Part shown: positions 1 to 5,697 of the stretch, piece by piece
Position numbering within the stretch: position 1 is the stretch's first letter
Layout: each line of letters begins with the position of its first letter
Assembly: GCA_965368175.1 (NCBI GenBank)
Contig: CBDULX010000194.1
Span: forward strand, 1 to 5,697
Reading direction: 5' to 3'
Source of the DNA: CBDULX01 sp965368175
GTDB lineage: Bacteria; Pseudomonadota; Gammaproteobacteria; SZUA-229
DNA length: 5,697 nt
The notes under the pieces: generated by a model
What the model was told of the DNA's origin: nothing
The model's database searches: none
What the model saw: only the letters and a program-made list of their open reading frames with translations
Made by a program: the position numbers and the translations under genes

Positions 1-1073
1 GCTCGAACCTTGTTAAGCTCTGAAATCATCTGACTTCTATAGTTGTCATCATCCAGGATTCGTGAAATTTCATCGGCAATCTTCTCCGGCCTGGCATCAT
101 GCTGGATCAGTTCTTTCACTATGCCTTTTCCCGCCACGATGTTAGCCAGGCCAATATGATCGATTGTCACCAGTCGTTTGAGTATGAAATAGGAAATGGG
201 AGAGATCCGGTAGGTGATCACATTGGGGATTCCCATTAAAGCGATTTCCAGTGTGGCAGTGCCGGATGCAGCAATAATCGAATTGCATACCTGCATAACG
301 TCATAGGGCAGGTCCTTTACCCTTCGAATGGCTAAATCATCATAACCTTTGCAGTATGGAGCAATATCGGAATCTTCCAGGCTGCTGGCAATGGGCAGGA
401 TGAACTGGATATCCGGGTAGCGTTGTTTGAGTAATTGAGCGGCTTTGAGCTGGAGCGGAAGGATGCGTGTAATTTCACCTTTACGGCTGCCTGGGAACAG
501 ACCGATGACAGGTTTTGTGCTATCAAGCTCATATTGTTTGAGGGCCTCGTCTTTGCTCTTTCGAGGACGAGCCTCGTCCACAAGAGGGTTGCCAACAAAG
601 CGTACCGGTACATTGGCTTCGCGATAAAACTTTTCCTCGAACGGGAACAGCACTGCCATCATGTCGATAATTTTACCGATTTTATGTACCCGATGAGGAC
701 GCCAGGCCCAGACCTGGGGGCTGATATAAAACAGAACTTTGACACCGGCAGACTTCGCTGCAGCGGCCAGTTTGAAATTGAATTCCTGGTAGTCGACCAG
801 GATTAACAGGTCCGGTGGATTGGCTGTTACATCATCGCGCATACGATTCAGCACCGCCATAATGGTGCGGTATTTGGCCAGCACTTCCACTATACCCACT
901 ACGGTAATGTCCGAGCAGTCAATCAGGGGGTCGACTCCGGCCTGTTTCAGCTTTTCACCGCCCAGGCCACGAACCTGAATATCGGGGTCCATATCGTGCA
1001 GGGCTTTTATCAGGTTAGCGGCGTGCAAATCACCGGAGGCTTCTCCGGCACTGATCATAATGGATTTGGGCAT
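1..1073 (-). CDS. lpxB: Lipid-A-disaccharide synthase LpxB, 3' end cut off by window edge
   Basis: Glycosyltransferase (GT19 family, GT-B fold) that joins UDP-2,3-diacylglucosamine and lipid X into the tetraacyl disaccharide 1-phosphate of lipid A, at the inner face of the cytoplasmic membrane. The minus strand stays open from 1136 to the window edge, giving 357 full codons from the ATG at 1073; E. coli LpxB has 382 residues, so roughly the last 25 are missing. Visible motifs: N-terminal SAGEASGDLH (residues 8-17), GIVEVL (60-65), a VDYQEFN segment whose Asp94 matches catalytic Asp98 of E. coli, YISPQVWAWR (116-125), FPGSRKGE (193-200), ASGTATLE (269-276) and LANIVAGKGIVKELIQ (309-324). I chose the ATG at 1073 because family homology begins there; in-frame ATGs at 1103 and 1133 could add 10 or 20 residues. 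None of the starts has a strong Shine-Dalgarno. The gene is transcribed away from rnhB, unlike the co-directional E. coli order. Family call is firm; the start is not. Confidence 0.94.
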   Translation of the reverse strand, partial: MPKSIMISAGEASGDLHAANLIKALHDMDPDIQVRGLGGEKLKQAGVDPLIDCSDITVVGIVEVLAKYRTIMAVLNRMRDDVTANPPDLLILVDYQEFNFKLAAAAKSAGVKVLFYISPQVWAWRPHRVHKIGKIIDMMAVLFPFEEKFYREANVPVRFVGNPLVDEARPRKSKDEALKQYELDSTKPVIGLFPGSRKGEITRILPLQLKAAQLLKQRYPDIQFILPIASSLEDSDIAPYCKGYDDLAIRRVKDLPYDVMQVCNSIIAASGTATLEIALMGIPNVITYRISPISYFILKRLVTIDHIGLANIVAGKGIVKELIQHDARPEKIADEISRILDDDNYRSQMISELNKVR

Positions 1074-1096
1074 AGCGTCTTCATGAGTTTCGGGTA

Positions 1097-1124
1097 AATG
1101 CATCTGTGATTGTTGAATGCATTC
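1097..1124. repeat. Two ATGCAT palindromes in the lpxB leader
   Basis: A perfect 10-bp palindrome GAATGCATTC (1115-1124) lies 19 bp, centre to centre, from a second ATGCAT core (1098-1103); the 8-mers are AATGCATC and AATGCATT. If lpxB starts at 1073 these lie in its 5' leader; if it starts at 1133 they are coding. A paired operator is possible by arrangement only; no known regulator is recognised. Confidence 0.4.
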
Positions 1125-1140
1125 ACGGTCCATTTTTTAC

Positions 1141-1168
1141 TTGCCCATCCAGAGAGGATCTCTATAAG
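1141..1168 (+). promoter_or_regulatory. Putative sigma70 promoter for rnhB
   Basis: A -35-like TTGCCC (1141-1146, 4 of 6 consensus bases) is separated by 16 nt from a -10-like TATAAG (1163-1168, 5 of 6). This would start transcription near 1175 and leave a leader of about 32 nt before the rnhB ATG at 1207. It supports the ATG start over the upstream TTG at 1183, which would sit only about 8 nt from the transcript end. Prediction from motif matching only. Confidence 0.4.
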
Positions 1169-1188
1169 ATGAGCGCTGATTTTTGCAA
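1161..1188 (-). promoter_or_regulatory. Putative sigma70 promoter for lpxB, overlapping the rnhB promoter
   Basis: On the minus strand TTGCAA (1188-1183, 4 of 6) is followed after 16 nt by TATAGA (1166-1161, 4 of 6). Transcription would start near 1154, upstream of all three possible lpxB starts. Its -10 shares bases with the -10 of the plus-strand candidate, so the two polymerases would compete. Each hexamer is weak, so this is tentative. Confidence 0.27.
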
Positions 1189-1206
1189 AACATTGTACCG
1201 GAAACC

Positions 1207-1800
1207 ATGACAGACGACATCGATTTTGACCTGAGCCCTTACCGTTTTATTGCGGGTGTGGATGAAGCCGGCCGGGGTCCGCTGGTCGGCGCAGTGGTGG
1301 CCGCCGCAGTAATACTGGATGAAAAACGCCCCATTGCCGGCCTGGCTGATTCCAAAAAACTCAGTGAGAAAAAACGCGAATATCTGGCTGAGCAGATTCG
1401 TGAGCAGGCACTGGCCTGGTCGGTGGTGTCAGTAGACGCGGGTGAAATTGACCGCATTAATATTTTGCAGGCCAGTCTGCTTGCCATGAAGCGCGCTGTG
1501 GAATTGCTACATTGGGCTCCTGATCTGGTACTGGTGGATGGCAACAAATGCCCGGATCTAAGTTGTCGGGTTGAGGCCATAGTAAAGGGCGATAGTAAGG
1601 TGGCTGCCATCTCGGCGGCCTCGATACTGGCCAAGGTCGACCGCGACCATCAGATGTATGAACTGCATGGTCAGTTTCCTCAGTTCGAGTTCAATCGACA
1701 TAAGGGCTATCCCACTAAACTGCATGTGGAGTTGCTGCAGAAGTATGGGCCCTGTCCGTTCCATCGAAAATCCTTTGGCCCGGTTAAAAAGCTATTGTAA
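1207..1800 (+). CDS. rnhB: Ribonuclease HII
   Basis: Cytoplasmic endonuclease that cuts the RNA strand of RNA-DNA hybrids and starts removal of single ribonucleotides misincorporated in DNA. The product is 197 aa (E. coli 198). Type 2 RNase H signatures run in order: GVDEAGRGPLVGAVV (residues 17-31) with metal ligands Asp19 and Glu20, ADSKKLSEKKR (47-57), VDGNKCP (110-116) with Asp111, VKGDSK (126-131) with Asp129, ISAASILAKVDRD (135-147), HKGYPT (165-170) and the C-terminal HRKSFGPVK (187-195). All four carboxylates match E. coli Asp16, Glu17, Asp108 and Asp126 with a constant offset of three, so the enzyme should be active. The start is the ATG at 1207; a TTG at 1183 would add eight residues that the E. 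coli protein lacks. The only SD-like bases, GGAAA at 1200-1204, lie too close to the ATG to be a good ribosome site. lpxB is divergent upstream; dnaE follows on the same strand after 331 nt. Confidence 0.96.
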   Translation: MTDDIDFDLSPYRFIAGVDEAGRGPLVGAVVAAAVILDEKRPIAGLADSKKLSEKKREYLAEQIREQALAWSVVSVDAGEIDRINILQASLLAMKRAVELLHWAPDLVLVDGNKCPDLSCRVEAIVKGDSKVAAISAASILAKVDRDHQMYELHGQFPQFEFNRHKGYPTKLHVELLQKYGPCPFHRKSFGPVKKLL

Positions 1801-1899
1801 ACAACAATTTATAGGCGATTATTTAAGCTGCCTTATTATGCTGTACAGTCTGCGGCAGTGAATAAAGAATTGATTGTCTGTGTTTTTTCCGTGTGGTGG

Positions 1900-1925
1900 T
1901 TAAGCCCTGCACGACCGGGGTTTAA
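1900..1925 (+). repeat. Short inverted repeat, possible stem-loop
   Basis: TTAAGCCC (1900-1907) can pair with GGGTTTAA (1918-1925), eight pairs including one G-U, around a 10-nt loop. No run of T follows on either strand, so it is not a standard intrinsic terminator. It is the best candidate for a 3' end of the rnhB transcript, but could be chance. Confidence 0.3.
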
Positions 1926-2046
1926 AGCAATAAATGTGGGGCCAGGCACTCAAAATACCGTTCATAATTCTGTCTAAATGGTTTATTGCTACATTCCCGG
2001 GCAAGTAGGATAATGCTGTCTGGGCAACTACCAGGCCTCAATGTCT

Positions 2047-2084
2047 ATTGTTGTTTTTATTAAAATAGTATAAAAATCAACAAT
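2047..2084. repeat. Long A/T-rich inverted repeat in the dnaE leader
   Basis: ATTGTTGTTTTTAT (2047-2060) is the reverse complement of ATAAAAATCAACAAT (2070-2084) except for one extra T at 2077; the loop is the nine bases 2061-2069. This gives 14 pairs with one bulge, extendable by T2046-A2085. It ends 47 nt before the dnaE ATG. It could be a stem-loop in the dnaE leader, a dyad operator, or a two-way terminator with T/A-rich arms; the pairing is nearly all A-U, so an RNA hairpin would be of modest stability. Confidence 0.6.
2048..2074 (+). promoter_or_regulatory. Weak candidate promoter for dnaE
   Basis: TTGTTG (2048-2053) and TATAAA (2069-2074) are spaced by 15 nt, shorter than the favoured 17. 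It would start transcription near 2081. Tracts this A/T-rich give promoter-like matches easily, so this is only a candidate; it lies inside the inverted repeat, which would make the repeat a natural operator if the promoter is real. Confidence 0.2.
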
Positions 2085-2131
2085 ATAAGAAATAAAATTA
2101 AAGTAAATAATATTAGCTAGTAGACGATTCA

Positions 2132-5100
2132 ATGAGCCCCCGATTTATTCATCTGAGATTACACACCGAATACTCCCTGGTTGACGGGACGGTGCGTATC
2201 AAAAACCTCATGCAGGTTGCTGCTGATCAGGGGATGCCTGCTCTGGCCCTGACTGACCAGAGCAACCTGTTTGCCATGGTGAAATTTTATCGGGCTGCAC
2301 TTGCTGCAGGAATCAAGCCGATCATCGGTGTGGATGCCTGGATTCGTCCTGCGAACGAAACCGAACCTCCCTCGCGTATGGTGTTGTTATGCCAGAACAA
2401 TGAGGGTTATCTGAATCTTACTCAGCTGGTGTCACGGTCATACCTGGAAGGTCAGCACGGTGGCATCCCCATGATCGAAGTGGACTGGCTGCGTGAGTCG
2501 AATGAAGGGCTCATCGTATTATCCGGTGGTCGAGAAGGGGATGTGGGTCGTGCCTTGCTGGCTGGACATCAAATGCTGGCAGAGGAGCTGCTCAAAGCCT
2601 GGCAAAGTATTTTCCCAGGTCGTTATTATCTTGAGCTGCAGCGTACCGGCCGTGAAGGTGAAGAGGAATATTTGCATTCAGCGGTCAATTTGGCCATCGC
2701 CACCCAGACCCCTGTGGTGGCGACGAATGATGTACATTTTTTAAAACAGTCCGAATTCGATGCTCATGAAGTTCGGGTGTGTATTCACGACAGTCGTACA
2801 ATGGATGATCCCCGGCGGCCTAAACATTACAGTGATCAGCAATACCTGCGTAGCGAACAGGAAATGATTGAATTGTTTTCCGATATCCCTGAGGCGCTGG
2901 AAAACTCGGTGGAGATCGCACGCCGCTGCAGTCTGACTGTTCGCCTGGGTGAAAGCTTCCTGCCCAATTTCCCGATACCGGAAGGCGAAACCACCGACAG
3001 TTATTTTGCCCGGGTGGCACGAGAGGGCCTGGCGAAGCGGCTGGATATTTTAATTCCCCTGGAGAAACCTGAGGCTGAGAAAAAGCGCCAGGTTTATTAT
3101 GATCGCCTTGAGATCGAGATTGGTGTGATCATCAACATGGGGTTTCCCGGTTATTTCCTGATCGTAGCCGACTTTATCCAGTGGTCGAAAGATAATCTTA
3201 TTCCAGTGGGACCGGGGCGTGGTTCAGGAGCCGGTTCGCTGGTGGCCTACGCCATGCTGATTACTGACATTGACCCACTGCAGTTCGATTTACTGTTCGA
3301 ACGGTTCCTCAACCCGGAACGTGTATCACTGCCCGACTTCGATATCGATTTCTGTATGGAGGGCCGTGACCGGGTCATCGATTATGTGGCTCAACGATAT
3401 GGTCGTGACCGGGTTTCCCAGATCATTACCTACGGTTCCATGGCGGCAAAGGCCGTCATTCGAGATGTGGGACGAGTCATGGGGCTGGCGTATGGCTTTG
3501 TCGACCGTATAGCCAAACTGATTCCCTTTGAAATCGGTATGACCCTGAGCAAGGCGCTGGAAGAATCGGAAGACCTGGCCAAAGCCTATCGGGATGAGGA
3601 AGAAGTGCATGAGCTGATTGATATGGGGCTGTCACTTGAAGGTCTGTCGCGTAATGCCGGTAAACATGCCGGGGGCGTAGTGATTTCACCCTCCGTACTC
3701 ACCGACTTCACCCCCCTGTATTGTGAGCAGGGTGGGCAGAGTGTAGTGACCCAGTTCGACAAGGATGATGTGGAATCTATCGGCCTGGTGAAGTTCGACT
3801 TCCTGGGCTTGCGCACCCTGACCGTTATCGACTGGGCGGTGCAAAATATCAAAAACCGTCATCCCGATCAAAACGATCTGGATGTGAATTTATTACCACT
3901 GAATGATGAAGGCGCCTTCGTGCTCCTGAAGCGCGCGGAAACCACTGCTGTTTTCCAGCTCGAATCCAGTGGCATGAAAGATCTGATCAAGCGTCTTCAG
4001 CCTGACTGTTTCGAAGACATCATTGCACTGGTGGCCCTGTTCCGACCCGGGCCACTGCAGTCCGGCATGGTAGACGACTTCATCAATCGAAAACACGGCC
4101 GGGCGACCGTGGAATACCCCCATCCCGATCTTGAGCCTATCTTAAAGCCTACCTACGGGGTCATCCTGTACCAGGAACAGGTTATGCAGATCGCCCAGAT
4201 ACTGGCCGGTTACTCACTGGGTGGGGCGGATATGTTGCGCCGTGCGATGGGTAAGAAAAATGCAGATGTTATGGCTGAGCAACGGGCCATCTTCATGAAG
4301 GGTGCCACCGAGCGTGGAGTGGATGCCAGTAATGCCACTTATATTTTTGACCTGATGGAAAAATTCGCCGGTTATGGTTTTAATAAATCTCATTCCGCCG
4401 CCTATGCCTTATTGTCATACCAGACCTGCTGGCTGAAGCACCATTATCCAGCTGAATTCATGGCCGCAGTATTGTCGGCGGATATGGATAATACGGACAA
4501 GGTGGTTATTTTAATTGAAGACTGCCACCGAATAGGTCTTGAGGTGCTGGCGCCGGATATTAATCGCTCTATTTATAAATTCAGTGTGCCTGATAATACC
4601 AGGGTGCTGTATGGTCTGGGGGCCATTAAAGGAGTTGGCCAGGCAGCCCTGGAAGGCATCATTGAAGAGCGCATCGAGAATGGTTCCTATAAGGATCTTT
4701 ATGATTTCTGTCGCCGGGTCGATAGTCGCAAGGTCAACAAACGGGTGCTGGAAGCGCTGATCCGGGCTGGTGCACTCGATGTCCTGGGCCCTAATCGTGC
4801 CAGTTTGATGGCGAGATTGCAGGATGCCTTACAGATGGCCGATCAATTTCAGCAAAATGCACGGGTAGGGCAGGATGATCTGTTTGGTGAATCCACCGAT
4901 GATGATTGCATAGCACCGGTAAACGCAATCACCGTACCCGAGTGGGATGATGAACAGCGGCTGACGCTGGAAAAAGAAACCCTTGGACTCTATCTTACTG
5001 GTCATCCCATCGAACGTTACGAAGCTGAACTGAGGCGTTTTACCGACTGTCCTCTGGGTGACCTGGCCGATCTTGCCGGTGGCAACAACGGTGAAAATAA

Positions 5101-5629
5101 TTACATGTATCAGAAAAACGCCAGGGAATATAAACTGGCCGGACTGATGGTTGGTATGCGAGTGCGTAAAACCAAAACCGGCGGCAAGATTGTATCGGCA
5201 GTACTGGATGATCGAACCGCGCGTATTGAAGTACGCATCTTCGAAGAAAAATTCGAGCAATACAGTTATCTTTTGAATAAAGACAAGCTCATTATCGTGG
5301 AAGGCAAGGTGGCCTATGATGATTATTTTGGTGGCTACCGGATTACAGCAGAAACTATTTACGACATTACCGAAGCTCGCCAGAGGTTTGCGCAACGACT
5401 GGAAATCCGCATCGATGAACAGCAGGCGGCCAATGGCTTTATCAATGAATTAAATACCGTGCTCAATCCTTTTCGAGAAGGCAGTTGCCCATTATGGATC
5501 AATTATAAAAAACAGGACGTGATAGCGAAATTATCACTGGGTGATAACTGGCGAGTGCAACCCAGTGATGAATTAATCAGCCGCTTGAGCAGTTTAACCG
5601 GTGGTAACGAAGTGAGTGTGATTTATTAG
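2132..5629 (+). CDS. dnaE: DNA polymerase III alpha subunit (DnaE1 type)
   Basis: Catalytic subunit of the replicative polymerase holoenzyme, 1165 aa (E. coli 1160), complete. The PHP domain (about 1-280) is degenerate: Arg9 and Gln43 (TDQSN) replace metal-binding His of active PHP domains, so proofreading should come from a separate DnaQ-type subunit; His202 (NDVHF) is kept. The palm has VGPGRGSGAGSL (359-370) and PDFDIDF (401-407) with catalytic Asp402 and Asp404, and KFDFLGL with Asp556, matching E. coli 401, 403 and 555. Fingers follow (FRPGPLQSGMV, YGFNKSHSAAYA), then helix-hairpin-helix DNA binding near 827-890, the beta-clamp motif QDDLF (914-918; QADMF in E. coli), an OB fold (about 1000-1080) and a C-terminal tau-binding region. 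The ATG at 2132 is the first start after an in-frame TAG at 2114. There is no Shine-Dalgarno; an unstructured A/T-rich leader may allow initiation instead. rnhB lies upstream; accA is the usual next gene but is not reached. Confidence 0.98.
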   Translation: MSPRFIHLRLHTEYSLVDGTVRIKNLMQVAADQGMPALALTDQSNLFAMVKFYRAALAAGIKPIIGVDAWIRPANETEPPSRMVLLCQNNEGYLNLTQLVSRSYLEGQHGGIPMIEVDWLRESNEGLIVLSGGREGDVGRALLAGHQMLAEELLKAWQSIFPGRYYLELQRTGREGEEEYLHSAVNLAIATQTPVVATNDVHFLKQSEFDAHEVRVCIHDSRTMDDPRRPKHYSDQQYLRSEQEMIELFSDIPEALENSVEIARRCSLTVRLGESFLPNFPIPEGETTDSYFARVAREGLAKRLDILIPLEKPEAEKKRQVYYDRLEIEIGVIINMGFPGYFLIVADFIQWSKDNLIPVGPGRGSGAGSLVAYAMLITDIDPLQFDLLFERFLNPERVSLPDFDIDFCMEGRDRVIDYVAQRYGRDRVSQIITYGSMAAKAVIRDVGRVMGLAYGFVDRIAKLIPFEIGMTLSKALEESEDLAKAYRDEEEVHELIDMGLSLEGLSRNAGKHAGGVVISPSVLTDFTPLYCEQGGQSVVTQFDKDDVESIGLVKFDFLGLRTLTVIDWAVQNIKNRHPDQNDLDVNLLPLNDEGAFVLLKRAETTAVFQLESSGMKDLIKRLQPDCFEDIIALVALFRPGPLQSGMVDDFINRKHGRATVEYPHPDLEPILKPTYGVILYQEQVMQIAQILAGYSLGGADMLRRAMGKKNADVMAEQRAIFMKGATERGVDASNATYIFDLMEKFAGYGFNKSHSAAYALLSYQTCWLKHHYPAEFMAAVLSADMDNTDKVVILIEDCHRIGLEVLAPDINRSIYKFSVPDNTRVLYGLGAIKGVGQAALEGIIEERIENGSYKDLYDFCRRVDSRKVNKRVLEALIRAGALDVLGPNRASLMARLQDALQMADQFQQNARVGQDDLFGESTDDDCIAPVNAITVPEWDDEQRLTLEKETLGLYLTGHPIERYEAELRRFTDCPLGDLADLAGGNNGENNYMYQKNAREYKLAGLMVGMRVRKTKTGGKIVSAVLDDRTARIEVRIFEEKFEQYSYLLNKDKLIIVEGKVAYDDYFGGYRITAETIYDITEARQRFAQRLEIRIDEQQAANGFINELNTVLNPFREGSCPLWINYKKQDVIAKLSLGDNWRVQPSDELISRLSSLTGGNEVSVIY

Positions 5630-5654
5630 TTTGCTGGTTTAGTTACAATATAAT
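5626..5654 (+). promoter_or_regulatory. Candidate promoter downstream of dnaE
   Basis: A perfect TATAAT (5649-5654) follows dnaE by 19 nt. The -35 position at 17-nt spacing reads TTAGTT (5626-5631), a poor match, and there is no extended -10 TG. It may drive the next gene to the right, which in related genomes is often accA. No start codon with a ribosome site and no hairpin terminator is visible in 5630-5697, so dnaE transcripts may also read through. Confidence 0.25.
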
Positions 5655-5697
5655 CTGACAATTTGGACCTGGGTTGATTGTCTCTAACCACCCTGAA

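Larger units (their letters stand above)
1801..2131. other. Gene-free spacer between rnhB and dnaE, A/T-rich at its 3' end
   Basis: No plausible gene was found in either strand of this 331-nt stretch. Its first part (to about 2040) has mixed composition, a possible 8-bp stem-loop at 1900-1925, a 9-bp inverted pair AGCAATAAA (1926-1934) and TTTATTGCT (1982-1990), and a loose direct repeat GGGCAAGTA (1999-2007) and GGGCAACTA (2022-2030). The last part is strikingly A/T-rich: 61 of the 70 bases at 2041-2110 are A or T, and these include a long stem-loop. No tRNA-like fold and no hairpin directly followed by a T-run was seen. In E. coli this spacer is only a few tens of bases, so the length is unusual. 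Confidence 0.8.

Noticed and set aside
435..806. A 123-codon plus-strand frame within lpxB
   Set aside because: The minus strand here encodes continuous, motif-rich LpxB, so the plus-strand frame is a shadow.
1183..1206. TTG at 1183 as the rnhB start
   Set aside because: It adds eight residues absent from E. coli RnhB, has no ribosome site, and falls about 8 nt from the predicted transcript start; ATG at 1207 fits the family length.
1828..1858. CTGCC/GGCAG pairing after rnhB as a terminator
   Set aside because: The stem is only 5 bp around a 21-nt loop, and no T-run follows directly; the nearest one is more than 20 nt downstream.
1991..2040. Possible tRNA-like or small RNA segment in the spacer
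   Set aside because: No T-loop, anticodon arm or acceptor pairing could be assembled on either strand; only a 6-bp stem at 2018-2036 is present.
2075..2087. Near-match to the IHF consensus (AATCAA, four bases, then ATA where TTR is expected)
   Set aside because: One mismatch in an extremely A/T-rich tract is likely by chance, and it lies on an arm of the inverted repeat.
3238..3245. GCTGGTGG, identical to the E. coli Chi octamer
   Set aside because: It is a single copy inside codons for the conserved SLVA motif of DnaE; one 8-mer in 5.7 kb says nothing without genome-wide enrichment.
4829..5395. A 188-codon open frame on the minus strand inside dnaE
   Set aside because: It lies wholly antisense to conserved DnaE sequence, shows no recognisable domain, and is most simply a shadow of the coding frame.

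Overview
The window looks like a core chromosomal segment of a gammaproteobacterium. The RnhB and DnaE proteins read very much like the E. coli ones across their whole length: catalytic residues sit at nearly the same numbers, the DnaE PHP domain is degenerate in the E. coli way, and the clamp-binding pentapeptide is in the same place. The gene set lpxB - rnhB - dnaE also belongs to the classic gammaproteobacterial lpxD-fabZ-lpxA-lpxB-rnhB-dnaE-accA neighbourhood. Genus cannot be read from this sequence.

Layout: positions 1-1073 on the minus strand hold most of lpxB (lipid-A-disaccharide synthase); its 3' end is cut off by the window edge. Positions 1074-1206 are a short divergent intergenic region with promoter-like elements facing both ways. 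Positions 1207-1800 on the plus strand are rnhB (ribonuclease HII). Positions 1801-2131 are a gene-free 331-nt spacer whose last 90 nt are extremely A/T-rich and contain a long stem-loop. Positions 2132-5629 are a complete dnaE (DNA polymerase III alpha subunit, 1165 aa). Positions 5630-5697 are non-coding, with a perfect TATAAT hexamer that may serve a gene beyond the window.

The genes serve separate housekeeping jobs: LpxB makes the lipid A disaccharide of the outer membrane, RnhB removes ribonucleotides and RNA from DNA, and DnaE is the replicative polymerase. The main departures from the textbook arrangement are that lpxB points away from rnhB instead of leading into it, and that a long A/T-rich spacer separates rnhB from dnaE. 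I saw no mobile element, CRISPR array, RNA gene or evident undescribed system; the findings are modest points about gene order, regulation and translation.
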